From the NCBI RefSeq assembly GCF_002797315.1, contig NZ_KZ454936.1, positions 126,999 to 190,998 of the forward strand: a DNA stretch of 64,000 nt, written 5' to 3'. Below the pieces are notes generated by a model. The model had not been told where the DNA came from. It saw only the letters and a list, made by a program, of their open reading frames with translations, and did not search any database. This document shows, in pieces, positions 45,477 through 54,763 of the stretch (positions within the stretch are counted from its first letter, which is position 1; every line of letters starts with the position of its first letter). Source of the stretch: Bacillus sp. FJAT-44742. GTDB lineage: Bacteria; Bacillota; Bacilli; Bacillales; Marinococcaceae. Position numbers and translations under genes: made by a program.

Positions 45477-47834
45477 ATGGGGAATACGAAGCATAACGGC
45501 CCTATGAAGAAATCAAAAAAGCCAGCACCGGAGCACTGGGTAAGCCCTGTGCCGTTTGGACTTGGAAAAGTAAAGCCAAAACATATCCGTGATTCATTTA
45601 AAACAATGTGGGAGAACAAAGATAATCTGGGGTATGCAGCAAACATCATCACAAAGGGCGTCTGCGACGGCTGTGCCTTAGGAGTATCTGGTCTGTATGA
45701 CCAAACGTTAACAGGCCCTCATATGTGTACCACAAGATTTAACGTTCTCCGTTTAAATACGATGCCTGCCATTAAAGAAGAGATCCTTCATTCTGACATA
45801 GACGAATTAAGAAAGTATTCAAGCACTGAGCTGCGGAAGCTTGGACGTATCCCTTACCCTCTTATCCGCCGGCCAGGAGAAAGAACATTCTCTCGAATTG
45901 AGTGGGATGAAGCAATGGATATGGTTGCTTCCAAGATGAAAAAGCTGGATCCCAAGCAGTACGCGTTTTATTTAACATCTAGAGGGATCACCAATGAATC
46001 TTATTATGTAGGAGCAAAGGTTTCTCGCTTTTTAGGAACCAATAACATAGACAATGCATCTCGTATCTGTCATTCACCAAGTAAAACAGCATTAAAGCGT
46101 TCTGTAGGTGTAGGAGCATCGACAGCAAATTATCAAGACTGGATCGGCACAGATGTTCTTTTGTTCTGGGGAAGCGTGGCTTCAAATGCTTCACCGGTTT
46201 CTACAAAATACATGCTTGAAGCTAAGAAAAAAGGAACGAAAATTATCGTCGTGAACCCGTACCGGGAGCCTTCTATGGATGAGTACTGGGTCCCTTCAGT
46301 CACAGAGTCAGCTCTGTTTGGCACGAAAGTAGCAGATGACTTTTACCAAGTGAATATAGGCGGAGATATCGCCTTTATGCACGGCATTATGAAACATTGG
46401 TTTGAGATGGAAAAAGCCGAGCACGGTTCCGCGGTTAACCATGAGTTTGTAAATGAGCATGTGAATGGATATGAGGAACTTAAAGGTAAAGTAGAAGAAC
46501 AGTCCTGGGAAGAAATCATAACGTCCTCAGGTGTGAGTAAAGAAAGAATTATCGAACTGGCAGAGCTTCTTGCCAACAGCAAAAATGCAGTGTTCGCATG
46601 GGCACTTGGTTTAACGATGCATTCTTTTGCTACAGATAACATCTCTCAAGTGGCAAACCTTGCCTTGTTACGTGGATATCTGGGTCGTAAGTACAATGGC
46701 TTAATGCCATTTAGAGGACACTCCTCTGTTCAAGGAAGCGGTGAAATGGGAGCAGACCCATTCGTTCTTCCGGGAGGCGATTTTAAAGGAGATAACATTG
46801 AGAGAATTGAAAAACTGTGGGGCTTTGACCTTCCAAAATGGCAGGGAGATATTGTTGGTGTTACCCTTGAGAATATTGTTCTTCCAGAAGATCACGAAAG
46901 AAAAATAAAACTTTACTATTTATCTGGTGGAAATTTCCTCGAGACAATGCCAGAGCCTGATTTTGTAGAAAAGGCACTATCTGAACTTGATATCAGGGTT
47001 CACCAGGATATTATATTAAATACCTCCACGCTTGTAGACGCGAAAGAAGCTGTCATCGTTCTTCCTGCAAAGACACGTTATGAGCAGGAGGGGGGAGGAA
47101 CCTCTACCTCAACAGAAAGAATGGTTTATTTCTCGCCTGAAATCGAAGGAAATAAAAATAGAATTGAAGAAGCTCGTGCAGAGTGGAAAATTTACGTTGA
47201 TTTAGCAAAACGTGTGAAACCGGAAACAGCTCATTTGGTTGATTTTAAAGATGCTCAGCAAATACGTGAAGAGATTGCCAAGGCAAACCCAAGCTATGAA
47301 GGAATTCAGCATCTGAAAAAGCAAGGGGATGTGTTCCAATGGGGAGGCGCATGGTTATGCGAGGATGGAATCTGTCCGACACCTGATGGAAAAGGTAACT
47401 TAATTACTGTAGATATTCCAAACTTAAATAAAAAACCAGGAGACTTTTATATCACCACGAGACGAGGAAAACAATTTAACTCTATGGTGTATAAAGAAAC
47501 AGATCCCTTTAACCAGGCAGAAAGATATGACGTACTCATTAACAGAGAAGATGCCAAAGATCTTAGTGTAGAAGAAGGCGAGGGCATTGTCGCATACAAT
47601 CAGTTTGGTGTATTCCAAGGGCGTGCAAGGTTTGCAGATATTGCGCGAGGAAACCTGGGTGTTCATTTCCCAGAAGGAAACTTCCTCCTTCCGAAAGGCC
47701 GCTATGAGAAATTTGCCGGCATGCCAGATTATAATATTGCCGTGAAAGTGGAAAAGGCAGATCGATTTAATGCACGTAAGGATACAAAATACCTTGAAAA
47801 GCCTGTGGAAGATTTAGAAACAACTGTAAGCTAA
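45477..47834 (+). CDS. Formate-dehydrogenase-like molybdopterin oxidoreductase (FdhF/YdeP family)
   Basis: Molybdo-bisMGD enzyme of 785 residues. Near the N terminus Cys 63 and 66 (GVCDGC) and Cys 84 (HMCTTRFN) are the only candidates for an Fe-S site; the full four-Cys pattern of FdhF is absent, as in YdeP/YjgC-like members. SRICHSPS at 195-202 provides Cys 198 at the molybdenum-ligand position taken by selenocysteine in E. coli FdhF. Later GHSSVQGSGEMG and the C-terminal MGD-binding domain (RRGKQFNSM, VHFPEGNFLLPKGRYE) are typical. Formate oxidation is likely given fdhD nearby but not certain. AAAGGAG precedes ATG 45477. Confidence 0.9.
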   Translation: MGNTKHNGPMKKSKKPAPEHWVSPVPFGLGKVKPKHIRDSFKTMWENKDNLGYAANIITKGVCDGCALGVSGLYDQTLTGPHMCTTRFNVLRLNTMPAIKEEILHSDIDELRKYSSTELRKLGRIPYPLIRRPGERTFSRIEWDEAMDMVASKMKKLDPKQYAFYLTSRGITNESYYVGAKVSRFLGTNNIDNASRICHSPSKTALKRSVGVGASTANYQDWIGTDVLLFWGSVASNASPVSTKYMLEAKKKGTKIIVVNPYREPSMDEYWVPSVTESALFGTKVADDFYQVNIGGDIAFMHGIMKHWFEMEKAEHGSAVNHEFVNEHVNGYEELKGKVEEQSWEEIITSSGVSKERIIELAELLANSKNAVFAWALGLTMHSFATDNISQVANLALLRGYLGRKYNGLMPFRGHSSVQGSGEMGADPFVLPGGDFKGDNIERIEKLWGFDLPKWQGDIVGVTLENIVLPEDHERKIKLYYLSGGNFLETMPEPDFVEKALSELDIRVHQDIILNTSTLVDAKEAVIVLPAKTRYEQEGGGTSTSTERMVYFSPEIEGNKNRIEEARAEWKIYVDLAKRVKPETAHLVDFKDAQQIREEIAKANPSYEGIQHLKKQGDVFQWGGAWLCEDGICPTPDGKGNLITVDIPNLNKKPGDFYITTRRGKQFNSMVYKETDPFNQAERYDVLINREDAKDLSVEEGEGIVAYNQFGVFQGRARFADIARGNLGVHFPEGNFLLPKGRYEKFAGMPDYNIAVKVEKADRFNARKDTKYLEKPVEDLETTVS

Positions 47835-47846
47835 TATATACTATTT

Positions 47847-47880
47847 AAACCCGAAGAGTCTAGCTTTTCGGGTTTGTTCT
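47847..47880 (+). terminator. Terminator of the formate-dehydrogenase-like gene
   Basis: AAACCCGAA and TTCGGGTTT form the stem, followed by GTTCTTT. Confidence 0.75.
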
Positions 47881-47896
47881 TTGTTAAATGAAAGGG

Positions 47897-49027
47897 CTAG
47901 GAGCTGGCTGATTGATTACTTTTTTTCCTGCTGAAGAAGTTCTTCATTACAACAATGACAGCTAACAAAAGGGGGATGATTATTTGAAAAGGAATATGCA
48001 GGTAGTAAGGGACCCATTCAAGCCCTATTTGAAAGTGTTCGATCGTATTATCGGCAATGATTAATGATGGTATATAAATCATGCCCCCTACTGTATAGGT
48101 TACCCATCCTTTTTTCTCTTCGGTGTTAAAGACTGTAGATAAGCAGACAATGGCTGCGTAAGCGAAAATTACAATTTTAAAAAAGCCCCCGACATGTAAA
48201 ATTACAACAGCGACAGGGTCGATGCGCTGAATGAAGTCCCTGATGTTTATTTTTTCTACCACATCAAGTAACGGAAAAGCTGAGTATTGAGTAAGTTCAG
48301 GGGTCATAACGGCAATGATTAAACTCATAAGCAGGGAGAGAAATAAACCGGTGAACAGGATGGCTCCTAAGCCAACCTTGATAACAATATTGTTCTGGTA
48401 CTGACTTACATAAGGGAGAAGCGCAGTAAAAGCGATTAACTCCCCAAAAGGAAATGTGATAAGCAAGGGGAAGACTACAGAAAAAACATTGGTCCACCCA
48501 TCTTCCAGGACAGGCTGGAGGTGCTTTACGTCAGGTAAGTCACCTACTAAAACAAAGACGGCAAAAGCTAACGCAATTAAAAAAACGATTGGAAAGAATA
48601 TTTCAGAGGACCGGGCTATTACTTCAAAGCCGGCATAGCATCCATAGATAATAACGAGGATCATCAGTAAAGAGATAACAAACATTGGTGTTTCGGGGAT
48701 CAGCTCAATGATGACTAAGTCAGCAAAGTCCCGTAGGACTCGTGCCCCTATATAACAAAAGTAAAGAGCATACAAAAAACCTACAAATTTCCCTAGAAAG
48801 GTTCCAAGGATTTTTTCTGCATATTTGGAAAGGGGAAGCTCCGGATATTGAGTGAACAAGTAGGCATACATTAAAAATAAAAGCATGCCTGCAACCATTC
48901 CTAAAAGAATTGCAATCCAGGCATCCTGTTTAGCATCAATGCCTACTCCAACGATGACAGCGCTTCCGGACTGAAAAAGGGCCATTAAAAAAAACAGCTG
49001 TATTAATCCAATTCGAGCTTTTTGCAT
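47897..49027 (-). CDS. GerAB-type spore germination permease
   Basis: Integral membrane B subunit of a GerA-family germinant receptor in the inner spore membrane, with ten helices and an APC-superfamily fold (IGLIQLFFLMALFQSGSAVIV at the start). B subunits bind amino acid or other small germinants. 376 residues is normal. The gene is last in a minus-strand operon ordered A-C-B, 39 bases after the C subunit gene. Confidence 0.92.
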   Translation of the reverse strand: MQKARIGLIQLFFLMALFQSGSAVIVGVGIDAKQDAWIAILLGMVAGMLLFLMYAYLFTQYPELPLSKYAEKILGTFLGKFVGFLYALYFCYIGARVLRDFADLVIIELIPETPMFVISLLMILVIIYGCYAGFEVIARSSEIFFPIVFLIALAFAVFVLVGDLPDVKHLQPVLEDGWTNVFSVVFPLLITFPFGELIAFTALLPYVSQYQNNIVIKVGLGAILFTGLFLSLLMSLIIAVMTPELTQYSAFPLLDVVEKINIRDFIQRIDPVAVVILHVGGFFKIVIFAYAAIVCLSTVFNTEEKKGWVTYTVGGMIYIPSLIIADNTIEHFQIGLEWVPYYLHIPFQIIIPLLLAVIVVMKNFFSRKKSNQSASS

Positions 49028-49066
49028 CCTTCCTCTCCTTCCCTCTTGGATAAAACCCCAGGATTA

Positions 49067-50263
49067 TTATTTTTTCTTTTCATAAATAAAGGATTCAGTC
49101 AATGTGCCTGTATGGTGAATGGAGAAATCGACGTTCACATTTACATGTAGATCTTCAAATTGAGTATTCCAATCATTTTTTACACTTTTCCAGTAGGAAG
49201 GATCAGCTCTGCGGATGTCTTCTCCAAACCCAAAAATGTCGCTTCTAAACTCAGTTTGAGCCTGGACAATCGAATCCATGGATATTGTCTTAATATCATC
49301 AGCTATCTCCTTTTCAAGTTTTTCAATAGTGTGAGGGTCAGATAAATCAATGGCACAAGTGACTTCAGCGATGTTACCCTCTGTGGAAATGTTAACGTCT
49401 ATCTGAGGTTTGCCGTTAATCACCTTTGCCTCAATGCTGCTTTCTGAACGAATCACTTCAAAGGTAAGCGTGCCGTCGTTACAGGGAATTACGCCTAAGG
49501 TACTTTGCACATTTCCAAGGGTATAGTTATAGCCTTTGCTTTGATCCTCCGTCATCCAGCCGACCAGTTTTCCCTCCCGAAAGGCAGCCAGGTTTTGAAG
49601 CTGCAGCACTGCCTGAGCTTCAATAGTTTCCACATGCTCTCTTCTACCGCCTATCTCCTTATCGCCAACAACCCTTATACCAGTTACTACAGGGTTATCC
49701 CCATCTAGTACCAGCTGTTCCACAATGTCATCGATTTGCATTCCTTTGGTGGGAGCCCAATTTTCTTCAGAAAAAGTGATAGAGGAAAATACCTTTTCTG
49801 CAGGAATTTCTTCCACCCTAGTTAACACCTTTAATATTTCCTTTGCTTGTTGGTCTCTGCTGATAAGGACAAAAAAATCAGTCCTTACTTGATGATCACG
49901 GAAAAAAAAGTCCAATACTTCAGCAAAGTCCTCCTCAGCGATCTTCTCACTAATGACGATGACTCTGATATGAGCTAAATAAAGCTTTCGAGGAATATCA
50001 GTGGTTAACCGACGCAACCCTTCAAAGACAGAGTCACCCGTTACTCTATGCGTGGCAACGGGTGACCTGTCTGTCCGCTCTTCCTCCACGTTTTGGGCAG
50101 GGTTAATAATTTGTGCTGAGATTTCATAAGTGTCGTCCGTTTTATCAATGGCGATCATTGAAGCGATAGATAGATCATCAAGCTCTTTGGCATTCCAGCA
50201 GCCAGCCAGAGGTAATAGCAAGAGACAACAAAGTAACAGCAAGATTAGTCTTCTATCCATCAC
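49067..50263 (-). CDS. Ger(x)C-type spore germination lipoprotein
   Basis: C subunit of the GerA-type receptor, 398 residues. A lipoprotein signal peptide with lipobox LAGCWN is followed by AKELDDLSIASMIAIDK, a near-invariant start of this family, and by HIRVIVISEKIAEE. It is attached to the outer face of the inner spore membrane and is required for germinant response. It lies 18 bases after the A subunit gene. Confidence 0.94.
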   Translation of the reverse strand: MMDRRLILLLLCCLLLLPLAGCWNAKELDDLSIASMIAIDKTDDTYEISAQIINPAQNVEEERTDRSPVATHRVTGDSVFEGLRRLTTDIPRKLYLAHIRVIVISEKIAEEDFAEVLDFFFRDHQVRTDFFVLISRDQQAKEILKVLTRVEEIPAEKVFSSITFSEENWAPTKGMQIDDIVEQLVLDGDNPVVTGIRVVGDKEIGGRREHVETIEAQAVLQLQNLAAFREGKLVGWMTEDQSKGYNYTLGNVQSTLGVIPCNDGTLTFEVIRSESSIEAKVINGKPQIDVNISTEGNIAEVTCAIDLSDPHTIEKLEKEIADDIKTISMDSIVQAQTEFRSDIFGFGEDIRRADPSYWKSVKNDWNTQFEDLHVNVNVDFSIHHTGTLTESFIYEKKK

Positions 50264-50281
50264 AATACACCCTCTTCGTTC

Positions 50282-51856
50282 CTAATTATTAGGTGATTCA
50301 GGCTGGGGTTTTGGTGTTTCATTTCTTAATATATTCTCCTTTGTCATAAAGCTTGGACGTGTCTTTAATGTCCACCATGGCAGGCGAAGGATTGTATCTT
50401 TCTGCTCTTTTCCCTGTAAAGGAGTTAAAGGAGCCATATAAGGAACACCAAAGGATCGAAGCTTACATAAGTGAATGATTAAAGCAATTAATCCAAAGAG
50501 AATGCCAATAAGTCCCAGCACGGAAGCGATGATCATAAAAGCGAACCGTAATAGGCGAACAGGAATCGACATGTTGTAATTTGGCATGATAAAGTTAGCT
50601 ATTGCTGTGATTGCTACGACAATCACCATAGCTGAAGACACGAATCCTGCTTCAACAGCTGCTTGTCCAATGACGAGAGCCCCTACAATTGAAATGGCTG
50701 ATCCTACGGCTCTCGGCATTCTTACTCCGGCTTCCCTTAATATTTCAAAGGTTAATTCCATTAAAAAAGCTTCCACTACAGCTGGGAAGGGAACACCCTC
50801 CCGTTGGGCCGTCAGTGTGATTAACAACGGGGTAGGGAGCATTTCCTGATGAACGGTCGTTAAGGCTATGTAAAAAGACGGAACTAACAAGGATAGAAAA
50901 AAGGATACATAGCGCAAGATTCGTAAAAATGAAGAAATATCGAATTGAAAATAGTAATCCTGTGGTGATTGAAAAAATTGAGTGAATAGGGCAGGCACTA
51001 ATAGAACAAATGGAGTCCCGTCTACAACAATAGCAACCCTGCCTTCTAATAAGCCTGCAACAGCAGTATCGGGCCTTTCAGTGTTGTAGATCGTAGGGAA
51101 AGGTGTGTAATAGCCATCATGTATTAATTCCTCCAGCTGTCCGCTTTCTATGATCGCCTCAATGTTAATTCCATCTATTCTCGTTTTTACTTCATGTACA
51201 ACGTTTTCACTGGCCACATTATTGAGATACACTATGGCTACATCTGTTTGAGATTTTTTTCCGATTATTTTTTTTTCTATCCAAAGATTAGGATCTTTAA
51301 TACGACGCCGAATCAACGCCAGGTTTGTTTCTAACGTTTCGTTAAAACCTTCTTTTGGTCCTCTAACCACTGTTTCAGTAGTCGGTTCTTCAAGCCCGCG
51401 TTCCTGCCAGCCTCGAGTATCAATGGCAATGCATTTAGCATAGTGGTCTAAGAGAATAAGCGTGTTTCCTGAAAGAACGTTATTATAAAGGTCGTCAAAA
51501 CTTTCAACAATTTCAATTTCGCCGCTTCTTAGGAAAGATTGATGCAAGTATTCAAACAGGTCCACATGAGGCGGAATGGAAGAAGTTTTTTTAGTTTCCA
51601 CCATTAAATTATCTAAAATGTTGTTTTGGACGGTGTTATCATTTATCAACCCATCCGTATAAATTACCGTAACCTTCATATGATAGCCTTTTTTAAAGGT
51701 AAAGTGCCTAAAAATGATATCAGCGCTTGATCCTAAAGCTTCAGTTATAGTTTGAACATTTTTATCAAGAGAGGTAGACAAATTGTTAGTATCATCAGAG
51801 GACTGTTGACTGCTTTCTGGTTTTTTCAGCTTATTTCTTACTGAAGTAATTTTCAC
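50282..51856 (-). CDS. GerAA-type spore germination protein
   Basis: A subunit of the GerA-type receptor, 524 residues. A soluble N-terminal half (about 1-300, with DIIFRHFTFKKGYHMKVTVIYTDG and GLLEGRVAIVVDGTPF) is followed by five to six membrane helices with the diagnostic EGVPFPAVVEAFLMELTFEILREAGVRMPR broken over two helices. Expression of such operons in the forespore by sigma-G is established; no convincing sigma-G promoter was found here. GTG start with GGAGAGG upstream. It is the first gene of the receptor operon. Confidence 0.95.
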   Translation of the reverse strand: MKITSVRNKLKKPESSQQSSDDTNNLSTSLDKNVQTITEALGSSADIIFRHFTFKKGYHMKVTVIYTDGLINDNTVQNNILDNLMVETKKTSSIPPHVDLFEYLHQSFLRSGEIEIVESFDDLYNNVLSGNTLILLDHYAKCIAIDTRGWQERGLEEPTTETVVRGPKEGFNETLETNLALIRRRIKDPNLWIEKKIIGKKSQTDVAIVYLNNVASENVVHEVKTRIDGINIEAIIESGQLEELIHDGYYTPFPTIYNTERPDTAVAGLLEGRVAIVVDGTPFVLLVPALFTQFFQSPQDYYFQFDISSFLRILRYVSFFLSLLVPSFYIALTTVHQEMLPTPLLITLTAQREGVPFPAVVEAFLMELTFEILREAGVRMPRAVGSAISIVGALVIGQAAVEAGFVSSAMVIVVAITAIANFIMPNYNMSIPVRLLRFAFMIIASVLGLIGILFGLIALIIHLCKLRSFGVPYMAPLTPLQGKEQKDTILRLPWWTLKTRPSFMTKENILRNETPKPQPESPNN

Positions 51857-51940
51857 TGTGATCCTCTCCTACCAGCCAGGATATCAGTTGTAGTTTTAAG
51901 CAATATCAACAATATTATCCAAAGGATTACGGATGAATAA

Positions 51941-51985
51941 AAAAACAAGGGATGTAGATATTTTTCCTCTACATCCCTTGTTTTT
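51941..51985 (-). terminator. Terminator of the Lrp-type gene
   Basis: An 18-base perfect inverted repeat, AAAAACAAGGGATGTAGA and its complement at 51968-51985, lies at the 3' end of the regulator gene and has T tracts on both strands. Confidence 0.9.
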
Positions 51986-52433
51986 ATAATTTAAGGCCTG
52001 TCCTGCTTTTAAATCTTCGTAATAATATATGGCTCTCGACCCTTGTAATTCCGTTTAATTCATATAATTCTTCATTAATAAATTGTTCAAGCCGGGTGAA
52101 GTTTTCGACTAACACATGCATATGGAGGGTGCTTGGGCCTGTCATTTGATAGCAGCTGGCTACGCTCGGGTTTTCAACAAGAGCTTCGGCGACCGATACA
52201 AGGTGGGAAGGCTCACAGTCTACTTCAAAAAAAGCAGAAACAGCTTTGCCGGCAAGCTCAGAGTTAATGACAACGCTGAACTTCTCAATCACTCCTTTTT
52301 CCTGTAGGACTTGCACACGGTCACGCACAGAAACCCTTGATATATTCAAGCGCTTGCCAATATCGACATAAGACATACGACCATTTTCAATCAGGCATTC
52401 TAATATTTTTTTATCAGTCGAATCTAATTCCAT
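51984..52433 (-). CDS. Lrp/AsnC family transcriptional regulator
   Basis: A 149-residue regulator. The winged helix-turn-helix is near residues 3-55 (LDSTDKKILECLIENGRMSYVDIGKRL, ISRVSVRDRVQVLQEKGVI) and the RAM effector-binding domain follows (GPSTLHMHVLVENFTRLEQFI). ATG 52433 has AGGTG eight bases upstream. It is divergently placed to the chromate transporter pair with an AT-rich 300-base interval, a typical regulator-target arrangement, so it may control that pair. Effector unknown. Confidence 0.9.
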   Translation of the reverse strand: MELDSTDKKILECLIENGRMSYVDIGKRLNISRVSVRDRVQVLQEKGVIEKFSVVINSELAGKAVSAFFEVDCEPSHLVSVAEALVENPSVASCYQMTGPSTLHMHVLVENFTRLEQFINEELYELNGITRVESHILLRRFKSRTGLKL

Positions 52434-52741
52434 AATTTTCACCTACATTTCTGCAAGGTAATAGGGTTTTGACAAAGCTGACGGCACTTGGAAAACAAGT
52501 GAAGTGAGTTGCTCTTTAGGGTAAAAGAGCAGTACAAAGCTAAGCTGGGGTTACTGCAGCAAAACAACAATTTCCAATAACAAATAGTATAAACAGTATA
52601 ACAAGAGAATTATCAAAAAGAAATTAAAATATAAATTTAATTACCATAATGTTTGGATTGGTAAATAAAAATATACATAAGTTAGGTTAAATGTGCTACT
52701 ATGAGTACAAAAGAACATCAAGAAAAAGGGGAGTGAGAAAG
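52434..52741. other. Divergent Lrp-chromate transporter region
   Basis: Very AT-rich, especially 52600-52690, as expected for Lrp-type binding sites and two promoters, but no consensus pair could be fixed. No gene seen. Confidence 0.4.
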
Positions 52742-53317
52742 TTGCTACAAATGAAGATATTCCTCGCTTTTTTCCGGGTGGGAATCCTTGGCTATGGGGG
52801 CGGACCTGCTTCTATCCCACTCGTTTATAAAGAAGTTGTGGATCATTACAAATGGCTGTCTGAAGATGAATTTGGAGATATATTAGCGTTAGGAAATACA
52901 CTTCCAGGTCCGATTGTAACGAAGCTTGCTGGATACATAGGTTATTCTGTCGGTGGTGTTATTGGAGCAATAAATGGAGTGATTGCCATTGTTATGCCTA
53001 CTGCAATAATGATGATTGCTTTTTTTGCGGCTCTTGCAAACTTTCAGGATGCTCCCTGGGTAACAGGCTTAACAAATGGTGTACTCCCTGTAGTGACAGT
53101 GATGATGGCTGTGCTGACTAAAAACTTTGTCACTAAGTCCCACTCAGATTTAGGATGGAAGTTCGCAGGAATACTGTTGCTTATTGGGATAGTTGTCATT
53201 GGCTTGTTTGATTTCCATCCAGCTATTCTTATTGTCATTTTAATTATTGCTGCTCTGGTTAAACGAGACCCTTTAGAGAAGAAGATTAAGGGCAGGGAAG
53301 GAGGAAAAGAAGAATGA
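52742..53317 (+). CDS. Chromate transporter, short-chain subunit 1
   Basis: Half-size CHR-family membrane protein of 191 residues with the signature FLAFFRVGILGYGGGPASIPLV near the N terminus and LGNTLPGPIVTKLAGYIGY. Short-chain CHR proteins occur as tandem pairs that together form a transporter exporting chromate or a related oxyanion. TTG 52742 is taken because GGGGAGTG is seven bases upstream; ATG 52691 lacks a site. The stop overlaps the next start (ATGA). Confidence 0.88.
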   Translation: MLQMKIFLAFFRVGILGYGGGPASIPLVYKEVVDHYKWLSEDEFGDILALGNTLPGPIVTKLAGYIGYSVGGVIGAINGVIAIVMPTAIMMIAFFAALANFQDAPWVTGLTNGVLPVVTVMMAVLTKNFVTKSHSDLGWKFAGILLLIGIVVIGLFDFHPAILIVILIIAALVKRDPLEKKIKGREGGKEE

Positions 53318-53850
53318 TATATGTAGAAATTTTTATAGCCTTCTTCCTTCCAGGAATTTTAGGTTACGGCGGCGGTCCTGCCTCCATTCCGCTTATTCAA
53401 TATGAAGTAGTGGAACGATATGAGTGGATGACCGTACAGGAGTTTAGTGAGGTTCTTGCCATCGGTAACGCCCTCCCAGGTCCTATTGCTACAAAAATGG
53501 CAGCATTCATCGGGTATGAGGTAGGAGGCTGGCTTGGTGCCGGAGTTGGTTTATTTGCAACCATTGCCCCTTCTCTTGTCATGATGATTGCCTTGGTTGG
53601 ATTGCTATATAAACATAAGGATTCACCAAAAGTAAAAAGGCTGACGCAATATGTGCGGCCGGTCATTGCAGTTTTACTGGGAATTTTGACTGTTCAATTT
53701 TTAGCTGGCTCTGTAGAAGGCGGCGGTATCCTTCATACTATCATTTTGCTTGTCGGAAGTTATTTTTTATTAGAGAAATGGAAGGTTCATCCTGCTATCG
53801 TTATTGTTATTTCAATCGTGTACGGGGTATTGTTTCTTTCAGGCGGGTAA
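53314..53850 (+). CDS. Chromate transporter, short-chain subunit 2
   Basis: Second half-size CHR protein, 178 residues, with the same signature FLPGILGYGGGPASIPLIQYEVV and IGNALPGPIATKMAAFIGYEVGG. It overlaps the first subunit by four bases and is followed by a terminator, so the two form one translationally coupled unit. In the paired family the two halves insert in opposite orientation (established for some members). Substrate may be chromate or sulfate-like anions. Confidence 0.88.
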   Translation: MIYVEIFIAFFLPGILGYGGGPASIPLIQYEVVERYEWMTVQEFSEVLAIGNALPGPIATKMAAFIGYEVGGWLGAGVGLFATIAPSLVMMIALVGLLYKHKDSPKVKRLTQYVRPVIAVLLGILTVQFLAGSVEGGGILHTIILLVGSYFLLEKWKVHPAIVIVISIVYGVLFLSGG

Positions 53851-53852
53851 GT

Positions 53853-53893
53853 AAAAAGGATGGGTCGTGAATAAACCACGGCCCATCCTTTTT
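53853..53893. terminator. Terminator of the chromate transporter pair
   Basis: AAAAGGATGGGTCGTG pairs with CACGGCCCATCCTTTT; convergent with the PAP2 gene, T tracts on both sides. Confidence 0.88.
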
Positions 53894-53902
53894 ATTAAAA
53901 AA

Positions 53903-54598
53903 TTATCCTGGTGGGATGACTGATTTCTCTGTTGAATGTCTCGAACTTTCTCTTCTGCGCAAAAGTACTTCTAAAGCAATGATAGAAGCACCAAGCCATG
54001 CACCGCCGACAGCGTATCCGGCAATTACATCACTGGGGTAATGAACCCCTAAATAGATACGGCTTAGACCAATGAGGAATATTAAGATAGTGAAAGCAAT
54101 GACGGTTATTGACTTGGTTGCTTTGCTTTGAAGAAACAAAACAAAATAGTATGCCAGCATTCCGTATGCAATGATAGCCATCATCGAATGCCCGCTCGGA
54201 AAACTGTACCCAGACTCCACAACAAGGGGGTTGATGTCCGGACGCTCTCTGTGAATAATCCATTTTAGCAGCCAGTTGAGTCCTCCACCCGCTGCGACGG
54301 TAAAGATGTAAAGAATACCTTCCCAGGTCTTCTTAAAAATAAACAACATAAGTGACGTAATTATCACCAAAATGATCAAAGCTTGAACAGATCCCAAATA
54401 AGTAATCGCGTTAAATGAGTCTGTTAAAAGTGGTGTAATCCATGATTGAACCCAGGTAATGATTGCAAAGTCAAATTGCTGAAGTAGATTAGGGTTTAGT
54501 TCACTTGCCAAAAGCTGTGTTAACACCATAAATAAAAGAATCAAAATACCGATTGTCACAAGGTACTTGCCGTACTGTTTTAAAAATTCCTGTCTCAA
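53903..54598 (-). CDS. PAP2-family membrane phosphatase
   Basis: Integral membrane lipid phosphatase of about 231 residues with six helices. The three phosphatase motifs are intact: KWIIHRERP, PSGHS and SRIYLGVHYPSD. Substrates in the family include phosphatidic acid, phosphatidylglycerol phosphate and undecaprenyl diphosphate. TTG 54598 is preferred because GGGGTGAG has proper spacing to it; GTG 54604 is almost adjacent to that site. Confidence 0.92.
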   Translation of the reverse strand: MRQEFLKQYGKYLVTIGILILLFMVLTQLLASELNPNLLQQFDFAIITWVQSWITPLLTDSFNAITYLGSVQALIILVIITSLMLFIFKKTWEGILYIFTVAAGGGLNWLLKWIIHRERPDINPLVVESGYSFPSGHSMMAIIAYGMLAYYFVLFLQSKATKSITVIAFTILIFLIGLSRIYLGVHYPSDVIAGYAVGGAWLGASIIALEVLLRRRESSRHSTEKSVIPPG

Positions 54599-54763
54599 AA
54601 CCACTCACCCCAATAATATGGACTGCTTTTTTTCTATTCCTCTTCTTTTCAGCTTCAACACATAAAATTATCATATTTTTGTTACATGGAAAAAAATATA
54701 TATATGTATAAGCTCTTCTTAATAATCAAACGCTAGGGAAGAGGATGAAAGGAGAGCTTTGTA

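Noticed and set aside
45988-46895. Minus-strand frames inside the formate-dehydrogenase-like gene
   Set aside because: No homology or ribosome sites; antisense shadows.
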